From the NCBI GenBank assembly GCA_038087015.1, contig JASBNA010000041.1:62001-126000 (forward strand): DNA of 64,000 bases. Direction: 5' to 3'. This DNA is from Cerrena zonata. Its lineage: Eukaryota; Basidiomycota; Agaricomycetes; Polyporales; Cerrenaceae. The notes below the pieces were generated by a model, which was not told where the DNA came from, made no database searches, and saw only the letters and a program-made list of their open reading frames with translations. How positions within the stretch are numbered: the stretch's first letter is position 1; every line of letters begins with the position of its first letter. Below are positions 51,903-61,799 of this stretch, piece after piece. Position numbers and translations under genes: made by a program.

Positions 51903-52139
51903 CGCGGCGTAAGGGAGATTCAATACAGCGCGCAGAGTTAGAAAGCTAGAGACTCTGAATCAAATATGTAAACGGTTTTGCCAGGGGGTGCCTGATCGGC
52001 TATCTCATGGTAAGATTCTTCTCAATGGGTTGGTTGTTTTCTCTGAGCTGCTCGGAGTTGACATTGGTATCGGTTCATTGGAACTAATAGGAGATTAATA
52101 AAGAGTACTTTTCGACCAAATAATGAGTGTATCGACAGT
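51903..52139. other. Spacer before the tandem array
   Basis: Holds the gpi12 promoter. No other feature seen. Confidence 0.45.
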
Positions 52140-52528
52140 CATGACATCTTTGTCATCACGAGTATACGTTCCCTAAACAGGGCACGCGCCTTCCTTTCCT
52201 GGACATACCAAGCTAGGTTTTTTTTTCTTTGCCGTCGTTCAAACTTTTTACATACACTTCATCGCAAAGGCCCACGCGAGCGTTGACCACGAAGGGAAGG
52301 AAAACAAGAATGTTTTGTATTCAAAAGTACAAATCAGCGAGGCGGGACAACGTTGACAACAGTGGTTGCCAACGATTTCTAAAAGTACAAGGACGAAGCA
52401 AAAGTAAAAGTGGTGAGCATATTGTATTAGCATAATGTTGTTCTCAAGTGAAGTCCGATTACAGGCAACACTATAAAATCCCTCAATGGTGAAGAATGCC
52501 TCTTCATCTTCACCATCCTCAAGGGTGT

Positions 52529-52545
52529 GTCACTGGACCAGTGAC
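52529..52545 (-). terminator. Hairpin directly after the stop codon of array gene 1
   Basis: GTCACTGGACCAGTGAC is a perfect inverted repeat beginning one base after TAA on the minus strand (stem of seven with a 3-base loop). The same element follows the stop codons of the other three genes. It may be a 3' processing or stability element; the role is unknown. Confidence 0.5.
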
Positions 52546-52546
52546 G

Positions 52547-53173
52547 TTACAGTTTTTGGTTTTTGTCCTTAGTGGGGACTTCTGGCTGGGCGTCCTTCAC
52601 TGATGGGCAAGGGCTAGGGACTGTAAAGCCGCTAACCAATTCGCGCGCATCAAGAGGGGGAGCCTCGCTCGCTTGGAATCCTTGACCGGGAACATATCCA
52701 CCATATTCGGTGGTGGTAGTGGTGGTGTCGACAATGGGGGCAAGGGATTGGGTCACAAAGCCAGCACGAATGGAACGCTGAAGAGCGCGCATGTGTCTCG
52801 CATGACATGTTAGACATTGGTCGCATGTGTTGACATAGCCGTCATCGTCTGCGGACTCAGAGTCGCCATCCGAGTCGTAGGGAATACTGTCGTATGGGTT
52901 GAACGAGTCGACGCTGGATATCGACTTGTTGTCGTCATGTTCGAAGATCGAATCAGCATCGAGACTTGCGGCAGAGTCGGTGTCGGACGAGGGGGAGACG
53001 GGTCGACTAAGGTACGTATAGTAAGCTTGCCTCTGCATCTAAAATTTCATGTTTGGCATTAGTGACGGGCTCATAAACACAGGTATTGGCTTGGTGCTTA
53101 CCATATGCCCATCCTCGCGGCGGAAGGTCTGGGATAGCACCCAGGAGTTGGTCTTTTCGAAGGTATTGTGCAT
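52547..53173 (-). CDS. Acidic CxxCxxC protein, array gene 1 (type A)
   Basis: Unrecognised family. The ATG at 53173 gives MHNTFEKTNSWVLSQTFRRE and DGHM, then a GTAAGC...TTTTAG intron, then MQRQAYYTYLSRPVSPSSDT. The core is strongly acidic (SIFEHDDNKSISSVDSFNPY, DSDGDSESADDDGYV), followed by CDQCLTCHARHMRALQRSI: three Cys at CxxCxxC, a His, then a basic helix. A run of six Thr, a Gly-rich patch and a polar tail ending KDKNQKL follow. About 185 residues, with no signal peptide or membrane span. The Cys/His cluster could bind zinc and the acidic block could bind a basic partner; both are guesses. An upstream in-frame ATG at 53308 lies inside the TATA box and is rejected. The C-terminal third differs from that of genes 2-4. 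Confidence 0.72.
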
Positions 53174-53296
53174 AGTTGCGTGTTGAGGTAGGCAGTTGGA
53201 GTAGGTGATGGAAGATATGGGGCGTACAAGTGTCCGCAATTCGAGAGAAAAGAAATACTTGTTCGAACTGGGGGATAGGATACGATGTTCAACATG

Positions 53297-53600
53297 GATT
53301 ATATACATTTTTATCTGCTCGCCACTCGCTTAACAGCATTGACCTTCCCCCATGGTCCAAACTCCGACATATCAATTCTTACCACTTCGGGCATATGTTG
53401 TGATGGTACCAGAACCCGCGGGGGGAACCCCATTGATCTTGCCATTGTCCCTTCCTTTCGCCATCACCGCCACTCCCCTTAGGTCACCCCCGCCCTGGCT
53501 CCTTCTCCGCGTGGAGTAACACATCGCCCTGTGAAATTGTCGTTCTATTCGGCTGACGACCTCGTTCGGCCGGAATGCATGAACGTCCAAACTAGAGGCA
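53297..53600 (-). promoter_or_regulatory. Conserved promoter block of array gene 1
   Basis: A TATA-like sequence (GTATATAA on the minus strand, 53299-53306) lies about 130 bp before the ATG. The next 250-300 bases upstream (from TTGACCTTCCCCCATGG at 53338 on the plus strand) are among the best conserved of the whole unit and recur at 57138-57400 and 60815-61070. GC-rich boxes such as CACCCCCGCCCTGG stand out. Confidence 0.55.
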
Positions 53601-54228
53601 TTCATTTAGGTGTGTGCTGCGTCCTGTGCTTATTTACGGCCATAGCATTTCTGACATTGTATGAAAGATCGTCTACGCCAGATGTCACTCCTCTGCGCTC
53701 TGAGGCAGACTAAGGAGGTCCATGCTCGGGCTTACGCTACACGTGTCTGTTGACTTGGAAACTCTCCTGATATTACTATGTTTAGACCCTGCCCGATGTT
53801 TTCAGAATTCGAATGGACGTTACTTACCTGAAAGTACGTCTGAATGGCGTTCTGGGGTTCAGTATCAATATTTAATCTCCAACCATCCTGTGTTCAGAAC
53901 TTCAGAATAACGGTGAAAACCGACGATGCTTTACCCAAATACGTCTTGCAACATCGCCAACTGAGGCTCTACAAACCTATTTTTGGATTTAAAGAGGACG
54001 ATCATCCGCTCAGTATTTGCACAACAGAGGAGCGCATCTCATCGATCGCTCTTTTCGTAAATATTTTCCTTCATTCGCGTCGCTTCGGAAACTAATCAAA
54101 TTTGCCGGTCACCAGTAACATGGTAGACCGTAGAGCGCATAATTGGAATATGTTTCGTGGCTTTAAAATATGACTGTGAGCGTATTATGCTTTCGTAGGT
54201 CACCTCACACAGCTGACTTTATGCTCAC

Positions 54229-54309
54229 CATGGATTCCCATTCAGGCCGATACACCAAAATCGAGGATCAGGATGCTCATCAAATAGGTCAAGGGAACGT
54301 TTAGCTCTC
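54229..54309 (-). other. Conserved 81-nt exon-like block in spacer, unit 1
   Basis: On the minus strand this block is bounded by CCCCAG before and GTGAGC after, and one frame is open throughout (RAKRSLDLFDEHPDPRFWCI and GLNGNP). The same block, exactly 81 nt with the same flanks, occurs in units 2 and 3. It may be an exon of an unrecognised gene. Confidence 0.35.
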
Positions 54310-55380
54310 CTGGGGATAGTCTCAAGAAAATAGAATAATATCCGGGAAGAACCCACGGCTGATAATGTGTTCTGCATTGGTTCTTGTTTCCCCGCTTCAT
54401 GGTCTACATTGCGGGATTTGCACGTATTGCTCTCTATCTCTCTCTGCTCTCTCATTCCGAAAAGCCACAAGGGGCGGATAGCTATCGCTTCGTCAGGGAT
54501 AATGCACCTGCTTTATCTTCTAGTACTTGACTTATGCAGAGGATTTGCTACTGGTCGTACCGTAGGTTGATCATAACGTTCTTATATACTGCGGTTACTG
54601 GAATGGTACATCAAAATCGGCGTAGTTTCTTGGTTCCAAAACCCCGCGGTCCTTTCACACTTTTTATGTCGAACGCTCGGCACAATACTATAGAAGGTAT
54701 CTTTGTTAGAATTCCGACGCACTACAATGAAAGATATTATAATTATGTATGTACTGGCCCGGCGAGTCCGACTCCTCCGAGTCATAAAATGACCTTGGCT
54801 TTCGTTCAGATACTATTCGATTATAGCAGCCTTCTTATACTACAGTGTGACTACCAGATAGATAGCCTCTATGATATTCAAGAACTAGTACTACTTATGT
54901 ACTTAGTGCAATCACAACTTGACTTAAATTCATTGTATACGTAGAAGATTGGACCTGCCGCTGCCACTCGTTTAGGTTTGTTTGCGTAATACCATCCTCG
55001 TCATCATCGGCACCTTCCGAATTCCCCAAATAGGGTGCATGCCTTCCTTTTCTGGACACGCGGCAAGCAAAATTATCTCGAGTTTTTTCTCATTCGTCCA
55101 CCACACGATTCAAGTTCAACCTTCAACGTTCTAACGAATCATCGCAAGGACGATCGGTTCTAAAAAAGGACGCTTTGGATGGACTCCTTACTGCGATCAT
55201 TGTTGGCAACAATGATCTGCTGGTGCGAAAGTACAAGGAGAATTAGTCCGAGTCGGAGGTGAGTATCAGAATATGCTTTCCAGATTCAGTGTCAAGTATA
55301 ACAGTATCCTAATGTGAGACGCAGCAAACCCGACGTCCAAGCTTTTTTGAGGTCGATACCGACTTGGAAGCCTTTCTTCA

Positions 55381-55414
55381 CAGTCCGCTAACGGACTGTC
55401 ACTAGCTGAGTGAC
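55381..55414. repeat. Two adjacent hairpins in unit 2
   Basis: CAGTCCGCTAACGGACTG (7-base stem, 4-base loop) is followed, sharing one base, by GTCACTAGCTGAGTGAC (6-base stem), a copy of the post-stop hairpin. It marks the first, gene-less module of the unit; the first hairpin is lost in units 3 and 4. Confidence 0.45.
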
Positions 55415-55782
55415 GTTAAGCTTTTCTTGACCATGATTCATGACGAGGTGTTCGTCATCAATGTCTCGAGGTCCAGGTAGGTAAATCGGTCGACCGACTG
55501 ATACAATCACAAAACAAGGGTGTTTTGTATCCTCAAGTACAAATCACCTATATTAGGAATACATTGTCGGCAGTGGTTGCCAACGATCTCTAAAAGTACA
55601 AGGACGAAGCAAAAGTAAAAGCGGTGAGTGTGTTGTATCAAGTATGATGCCGTTATGACTAAACAAACCATAGCTACAGCCGGTACACTATAAAACCAAC
55701 TGAGGTCCGACCCTCCCTGGACAGATGACAGTTCTTCGTTTTCACTATCCTCGGGTAGGGTGTCACTGGTTAAGTGATGTTA

Positions 55783-55940
55783 CTATTTCGGGTCTGTGTT
55801 CTTGGCGGGGACTCTTGGCTGGGAGTCCTTCGCTGATGGGCACAGGCTTGGGCATGTAATACCGCTAACCAAATTGGACGCATCAAGAGGTTGGAACTCG
55901 CCCGCTTGGGATCCTTGATGGGGAACGTATTCATCGTGAT
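55783..55940 (-). pseudogene. Remnant of a type-A gene 3' end, unit 2
   Basis: Reads EYVPHQGSQAGEFQPLDASN, LVSGITCPSLCPSAKDSQPR, NTDPK and a stop. It matches the tail of array gene 1 (GYVPGQGFQASEAPPLDARE, LVSGFTVPSPCPSVKD). The acidic and Cys parts are absent, so only the last 55 or so codons remain. Confidence 0.7.
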
Positions 55941-56272
55941 CTATCCAAGTCCTATCTTCTAATTTCTTATTATAGGTCTCAGTACAAAGGCTTACGCGCA
56001 CATCGGTCACAAACCAGAGAGATAGAACAAGGATGAATTATATATATATGCGGTCAAATCGGTTAAAGACAGTGTTATTGGGCTACCAACATTGACATTA
56101 TCTAAAAGTACAAGGGAGAGGCGAAGAAAAAATAGAAGAGGTAGGTTCGGGATACAGATTCAGCGTGGCATACAGAACGATTGCAGTACGGCTAATATGA
56201 TATCTACAAAAACTGCTGCTAACATCAACTTTGCAGGCTTTTACGCAACTTTACTGCTTCTAAAGGGGGTGT

Positions 56273-56289
56273 GTCACTGGTTAAGTGAC
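56273..56289 (-). terminator. Hairpin after the stop codon of array gene 2
   Basis: GTCACTTAACCAGTGAC on the minus strand, one base after TAA: a six-base stem with a five-base loop. Same placement as in the other array genes. Confidence 0.5.
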
Positions 56290-56290
56290 G

Positions 56291-56971
56291 TTACATGGTT
56301 TTGCCTTTGTCCTGGGAAAGGACTCCTGGTAGGGCTCCTTCGTCCACGGACGGAGGCATGGCTGTGTAAAGCCGCTGACCGTCTGCCGCAGAGTAAGAGG
56401 TCGAGCCGCCTTCAGTATACCTCTCGCCAACATCGGCCAGAGGTCCCTTCCCAGGAACATTTCCACCGTGGTCGGTGGTAGTGGTAGGGATGGTGGTGAT
56501 ATTGTTGACGACAGGAACAAGGGTCCAGGTCACAAAACCACGAGCAGCGATGGAACGCTGAAGAGCGCGCATGTGTCTTGCACGACATGTCGTGCACTGA
56601 TCGCATTTCTCAACGTAGCCGTCATCATCTGCGGACTCGGAGTCACCGTCCGAGTCGTAGGAAAGGTCGTCGCATGGGTTGAACGAGTCGACGCTGGACA
56701 TCGACTTGTTGTCGTCGGGCTCGAAGATCGAATCGGCATCGAGACTTGTATTGGAGTCGGTGTCGGATGGAGGGGAGACAGGTTTACGAAGGTATGGATA
56801 GTAGTTAGCTTGCTTTTGGATCTGAAATTTAACGTTTGAAATTAGCGACAGGCTCATACACGCAGATATTAGCTTGGTACTTACCATATTCCCGTCTTCG
56901 GGGCGCAAGGCCTGGGATACGACCCAGGAGCTGGTCTGCTCGAAGCGATTCAGGGAGGGGTGCATTGGCAT
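56291..56971 (-). CDS. Acidic CxxCxxC protein, array gene 2 (type B)
   Basis: Second member of the unrecognised family. The ATG at 56971 (or 56965, six bases later) gives MPMHPSLNRFEQTSSWVVSQ, ALRPEDGNM, a GTAAGT...TTTCAG intron, then IQKQANYYPYLRKPVSPPSD. The acidic core SMSSVDSFNPCDDLSYDSDG, DSESADDDGYV is nearly unchanged from gene 1, followed by EKCDQCTTCRARHMRALQRS. The tail is of a second kind: TTTTDHGGNVPGKGPLADVG, ERYTEGGSTSYSAADGQRLY, ending LSQDKGKTM. About 205 residues, cytoplasmic or nuclear by lack of targeting signals. The first two exon parts match gene 1 while the C-terminal third does not align, as if the two types had swapped 3' ends. Confidence 0.72.
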   Translation of the reverse strand: MPMHPSLNRFEQTSSWVVSQALRPEDGNMVSTKLISACMSLSLISNVKFQIQKQANYYPYLRKPVSPPSDTDSNTSLDADSIFEPDDNKSMSSVDSFNPCDDLSYDSDGDSESADDDGYVEKCDQCTTCRARHMRALQRSIAARGFVTWTLVPVVNNITTIPTTTTDHGGNVPGKGPLADVGERYTEGGSTSYSAADGQRLYTAMPPSVDEGALPGVLSQDKGKTM

Positions 56972-57100
56972 AGTGGCGTGTTTGAGGTAAAGAATTGGAG
57001 GAGTAGGTGTTGGAATGTATGGGGCGTACAAGTGTCCGCAATCTGAGGGAATAGAGATGTTTGTTCGAACTGGGGGTTAGGATACGATGTCCAACATGGA

Positions 57101-57400
57101 TTATATACATTTTTTCTCTGCTCGCCACTCGCTTAACAGCATTGACCTTCCCCCATGGTCCAAACTCCGACATATCAATTCTTACCACTTCGGGACTTCA
57201 TCGTGATGCCACCAGAACCTGCGGGGGAGCCCCATTGATCTTGCCATTGTCCCTTCCTTTCGCCATCACCGCCACTTCCCTTGGGTCACCCCCGCCCTGG
57301 CTCCTTCTCCGCGTGGAGTAACACATCGCCCTGTGAAATTGTCGTTCTATTTGGCTGACGACCTCGTTCGGCCAGAATGCATGGACGTTCGGTCTAGAGG
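57101..57400 (-). promoter_or_regulatory. Conserved promoter block of array gene 2
   Basis: The TATA-like GTATATAA (57101-57108) lies about 130 bp before the ATG, with the upstream conserved block as in gene 1. Confidence 0.55.
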
Positions 57401-57982
57401 TATGTAAGCATTCATTAGGTGTGTACTGCGTCCTGTCACTATTTTCTGCTGTAAGTTTCTAACATCATATTCATATGTAGGAAAGATGAAAAATCGTCTA
57501 CACCAGATGTCACTCCTCTGTAGTCTGCGCTCTGTGGAAGACCAGGGAGGTCCATGCTCAGACTTACGCCACACGTGTCTGTTGACCTGGAAACTCTACT
57601 GATACCATTGTATTTGGACCCTGCTCAATGTTGTCCAGAATTCGAATGGATATTACTGGGCTGAAAGTCTGCAACATTTCTGTCTGCATCGGGTTCTGAC
57701 GTTCAGTATCAATTTCTAATCTCCGATCACTGGCATTCTGTAGTCAGAATCTCAGAACATCGGTCAATCCCGGGGGTCCTTAATCAAGTACGTCATGCAA
57801 CATCGCCTGAGGCTCTACAAACTTATTTTTTGGATTTACAAGGGACGAAAGTCTGCTCAGTCCTTGCACAATATAGGAGTGTATCTCATCGATCGCTCTT
57901 TTCGCAAGCATTTTCTTTCATTCGTGTCAGTTCTATGCGTTCATAGATCACCTCAAAAAGCTGGTACGTACTTGATGCTCAC

Positions 57983-58063
57983 CGTGGATTTCCACTCAGG
58001 CAGACGCACGAAAATCGCGAATCAGGATGGTAATCAAACAGGTCAGGATGACGTTTAGCTCTC
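57983..58063 (-). other. Conserved 81-nt exon-like block in spacer, unit 2
   Basis: Minus-strand block bounded by ATCTAG and GTGAGC; open frame RAKRHPDLFDYHPDSRFSCV, CLSGNP. Same length and flanks as in units 1 and 3. Confidence 0.35.
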
Positions 58064-59457
58064 CTAGATAGTCTCAAGAAAACGGAAGAACATCCAGGCA
58101 GAACCGACGGCTGAATATGTGTTCTGCGTTGGTTCTCGTTTCCCCATGATGGTCTAGATTGCGGGATGCACACGTATTGCTCTACTCTCTCACTCTGAAA
58201 AACCACAAGGGGCGGATAGCCGTCACTTCTTCAGGGATAATGCGACTGCTTTATCTCCTAGCACTTGACTTATGCAGAGGGTTTGCCAATGGACGTACGC
58301 TGGGTTGATCATCACAATGTTCATGTTATATACTGCGGTTACCGGGGTAGTTTCTTGATTTCAAACCCTGTGGTTCTCTCACGCGCCTTATCTCAAACGT
58401 TCAGAACAATACTATAGAAGGTGTCTTATTGCGACCGCTAGATAGCTAGCATCCCTGATGTTAAGGAACCAGCAGTGTAATCGCAACTTCAAGACTCAGA
58501 GTCACTGTAGAATATTGATCTTAAAATAGTTCATTTAACATGTTCTGTGAGTTGTAGCTTGGACGCAGCAGCAGGAGCTTATACCAAAAAATACCATGTA
58601 CTTACTAGTAAAGAATTCAAGGTTGGACCTGCCGCTACTCGTTTAGGTCATGGTTCGTTTGCGTAATATCATCCTCGTCATCATCGGCACCTTCCGAATT
58701 CCCCAAACAGGGTGCATGCCTTCCTTTTCTGGACACGCGGCAAGCAAGATTATCTCGAGTTTTTTTTTCAGTCGTCCACCACACGATTCAAGTTCAACAT
58801 TCAACATTTCAACGAATCATCGCAAGGACGATCAGATCCCAAAAAGAACGCCTTGCATTCCTTTCTGCGATAACCGTTACCAGAGATGATCTACCCATGC
58901 GAAAGTACAAGGAGAATCCGAGTCGGAGGTGAGTATCAGAATAGGTTTTCCAGATTCAATGTCTAGTATAATATTATTCTGGTGCGAGATACAGCAAAAC
59001 TGATGTCGATATAAAGCATACTTGAGGTCGATACCGACTTGGAAGCCTTTCGTCGCAGTCCGCGAATGGGATGTCACGAATTGAGTAACGTTACGTTATT
59101 CTTGACAGTGATTCATGGCGATGCGTTCGTCATCGATGTTTTAAGATTCGGGCAGATAAAATCACTGACTAACTGATACGATCTTAAAACAAGGATGCTT
59201 TGTATCCAAAAGTACAAATCACCTATATTAGGAATACGTTGTCAGCAGTGGTTGCCAACGGTCTCTAAAAGTACAAGGACGAAACAAAAGTAAAAGCAGT
59301 GAGTACGTTGTATCAAGTATAATGCCGTTGTGACTAAACAAAACATAGCTACAGCTGGTATACTATAAAACCAACTGAGGTCCGACCCTCCATTGACAGA
59401 GAACAGTTCATCATCTTCACTATCCTCGGGTGGGGTGTTACTGGTCTGGTGACGTTA

Positions 59458-59600
59458 CTATTTCGAGTCTATGTTGTTGGTGGGGACTTCTGGCTGGGCG
59501 TCCTTCAGCGATGGGCAAAAGCTTGGGCATGTAATACCGCCAACCAAATTGCACGCATCGAGAGGTTGGAACTCGCCCACTTAGGATCCTTGACCGGGAA
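59458..59600 (-). pseudogene. Remnant of a type-A gene 3' end, unit 3
   Basis: Matches the gene 1 tail (GEFQPLDACNLVGGITCPSF, CPSLKDAQPEVPTNNIDSK) but has an in-frame TAA just before GEFQPLD, and no 5' part. Confidence 0.7.
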
Positions 59601-59938
59601 CGTATTCATCATGATTGATCCAAGTTCTATTTTCTAACTTCTTCTCATAGGTCTCATAAAAAGGCTCACGCACGCATTGGTAACAGAAACCAGAAAGATA
59701 GAACAAGGATGCATTGTATATATGGTATCAAATTGGTTACACGGCTCGATACTAACAAGACTGTCAACGACATATAAAAGTACAAGAGCAAGGCGAAGAA
59801 AAGACGGAAGAGGAGGTGAGTTGTATGGATTCAGTGTGGAGTATAAAATGATTGCAGTACAGTTAGTATCTATAAAACCTGGAGCTAATACCGACTTCGT
59901 AGGCTTTCCTGCAACTTTACTGCTTCCAAAAGAAATGT

Positions 59939-59955
59939 GTCACTGGTTGAGTGAC
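59939..59955 (-). terminator. Hairpin after the stop codon of array gene 3
   Basis: GTCACTCAACCAGTGAC on the minus strand, one base after TAA; the stem is identical to gene 2, with one loop base changed. Confidence 0.5.
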
Positions 59956-59956
59956 G

Positions 59957-60649
59957 TTACTTAGTTAAGTCTCTGTCCTGGGAAAGGACTTCTGGTAGGG
60001 CTCCTTCATCTATGGACAGAGGCTTGGCTGTGTAAAGCCGCTGACCGTCTGCCGCAGAGTGAGAGGTTGAGCCGCCTTCAGTATATCTCTCGCCGACATC
60101 GACGAGAGGTCCCTTCCCAGAAACATTTCCACCGTGATCGGTGGTGGTGGTGGTGGTGGTGGTGGTGGTGGGGATGGTGGCGATATTGTTGACGATAGGA
60201 ACAAGGGATTGGATCACAAAACCCCTAGCAGTGATGGAACGCTGGAGAGCGCGCATGTGTCTCGCAAGACATCTCGGGCATCGGTCGCATGTGTCGACGT
60301 AGCCGTCATCATCTGCGGACTCGGAGTCACCATCCGAGTCGTAGGAAAGGTCGTCATACGGGTTGAACGAGTCGACGCTGGACATCGACTTGTTGTCGTC
60401 GGGTTCGAAAATCGAATCGACATCGAGACTTGCGGTAGAGTCGGTGTAGGACGAGGGGGAGACGGGTCGACGCAGGTGTGAATAGTTGACCTGTTTCTTC
60501 TGGATCTGAAATTTAACGTTTGAAATTAGTGACGGGTTTATACACGCAGATACTAGCTTGGTGCTCACCATATTCCCGTCCTCGGGGCGCAAGGCCTGAG
60601 ATAGGACCCAGGAGTTGGTCTGTTCGAACGTGTTCAAGGACAGGTGCAT
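59957..60649 (-). CDS. Acidic CxxCxxC protein, array gene 3 (type B)
   Basis: Third member. The ATG at 60649 gives MHLSLNTFEQTNSWVLSQAL, RPEDGNM, an intron (GTGAGC...TTTCAG), then IQKKQVNYSHLRRPVSPSSY, the acidic core SVDSFNPYDDLSYDSDGDSE, SADDDGYV, and DTCDRCPRCLARHMRALQRS. The Thr run is ten long here (four or five in the other type-B copies). The type-B tail follows, ending LSQDRDLTK. No frame break is seen. The frame stays open upstream to an ATG at 60865, but that passes through the TATA box and promoter block, so it is not taken as the start. Confidence 0.72.
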   Translation of the reverse strand: MHLSLNTFEQTNSWVLSQALRPEDGNMVSTKLVSACINPSLISNVKFQIQKKQVNYSHLRRPVSPSSYTDSTASLDVDSIFEPDDNKSMSSVDSFNPYDDLSYDSDGDSESADDDGYVDTCDRCPRCLARHMRALQRSITARGFVIQSLVPIVNNIATIPTTTTTTTTTTDHGGNVSGKGPLVDVGERYTEGGSTSHSAADGQRLYTAKPLSIDEGALPEVLSQDRDLTK

Positions 60650-60774
60650 GATAGCGTGTTGAGGTAGGTAGTCAGAGGTGTATGTGATGAAAGGTATGGG
60701 GTGTACAAGCGTCCGCAATCTGAGGGAGAAGATATGTTTGTTCAAACTGGGGGATAGGATACGATGTCTAACAT

Positions 60775-61070
60775 GGAATATATACACTTTTCCTCTGCTC
60801 GCCACTCGCTTAACAGCATTGACCTTCCCCCATGGTCCAAACTCCGACATATCAATTCTTACCACTTCGGGAGTTCATCGTGATGCCACCAGAACCCGCG
60901 GGGGAACCCCAGTGATCTTGCCATTGTTCCTTTCTCCCTCACCGCCACTCCCCTTGGGTCACCCCCGCCCTGGCTCCTTCTCCGCGTGGAGTAACACATT
61001 GCCCTGTGAAATTGTCGTTCTATTCGGCTGACGACGGAGTTCGGCCATGAATGTAGGAACGTTCCAACCA
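60775..61070 (-). promoter_or_regulatory. Conserved promoter block of array gene 3
   Basis: TATA-like GTGTATATATT (60777-60787) about 130 bp before the ATG, then the shared upstream block with GC-rich boxes. Confidence 0.55.
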
Positions 61071-61718
61071 GAGGCATTCATTCAGGTGTGTACTGCGTCC
61101 TGTGCTTATTTACGGCCATAGTATTTCTGACATTGTATGAAAGATCGTCTACATCAGATGTCACTCCTCTGCGCTCTGAGGAAGACCAGGGAGGTCCATG
61201 CTCAAGCTCACGCCACACGTGTCTGTTGACTTGGAAACTCTCCTGAGATTACTGTACTTAGACCCCGCTCGATGTTTTCAGAATTCGAATGGACGTTACT
61301 TACCTGAAAGTTTGCAACACTTCGTCTGAATCGGCTTCTGACGTTCAGTATCAAATTTGAATCTCCGATCACTGGCATCCTGTGTCTAGAATCTCAGAAC
61401 ATCGGTCAATTTCGGGGGTGCTTTATTAAGTACGTCATGCAACATCGTCTGAGGCTCTAAAGACTTATTCTTGGATTTACAAGGGACGAAAGTCTGCTCA
61501 GCCCTTGCACAATAGAGGAGTGCATCTCATGGATCGCTCTTTTCGTAAGTAAACATTTTCTTTCATTCATGTCACTTTAACTTAGACACTAGTCAAATTC
61601 GCCGGTTACCAACAACATGGTAGACCACATGATTGGAATATGTTTCACGACTCTGAAAAATAGACGTTCTATGCGTTCATAGGTCACCTCGAACAGCTGA
61701 TATGTACTTGATGCTCAC

Positions 61719-61799
61719 CATGGATTCCCATTCAGACCGATATATGAAAATCGAATATTAGGACGCTCACAAAATAGACCAGAGTGACGTTTGGCTCTC
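61719..61799 (-). other. Conserved 81-nt exon-like block in spacer, unit 3
   Basis: Minus-strand block bounded by CCTAAG and GTGAGC; open frame RAKRHSGLFCERPNIRFSYI, GLNGNP. Same length as in units 1 and 2. Confidence 0.35.

Larger units (their letters stand above)
52140..54948. repeat. Tandem array, unit 1 (short form)
   Basis: The first and most diverged unit. It shares ordered landmarks with later units: the GCCTTCCTTTCCTGG block with a T-tract (about 52190-52220), the GTTGCCAACGATTTCTAAAAG block, the post-stop hairpin, the acidic-protein gene, the upstream block starting TTGACCTTCCCCCATGG, and a 1.5 kb spacer containing AGATGTCACTCCTCTGCGC. It lacks the doubled 3' segments found in units 2-4. 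The left edge is approximate. Confidence 0.75.
54949..58622. repeat. Tandem array, unit 2
   Basis: About 3.67 kb, opening with TTGGACCTGCCGCTG and the block GGGTGCATGCCTTCCTTTTC (about 55034). It contains three successive 3'-flank modules (near 55.2, 55.6 and 56.1 kb), each with AAAGTACAAGG and an intron-like element on the plus strand. The third module ends in the intact gene at 56291-56971. A promoter block and 1.5 kb spacer follow. Confidence 0.8.

Noticed and set aside
53372..53605. Frames in the conserved upstream block of each unit as a second gene
   Set aside because: Frames differ between units and contain no shared protein pattern; DNA-level conservation next to a TATA box fits a promoter.
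60649..60865. N-terminal extension of array gene 3 from an ATG at 60865
   Set aside because: It would translate the TATA box and promoter block; the matching frames in units 1 and 2 break.
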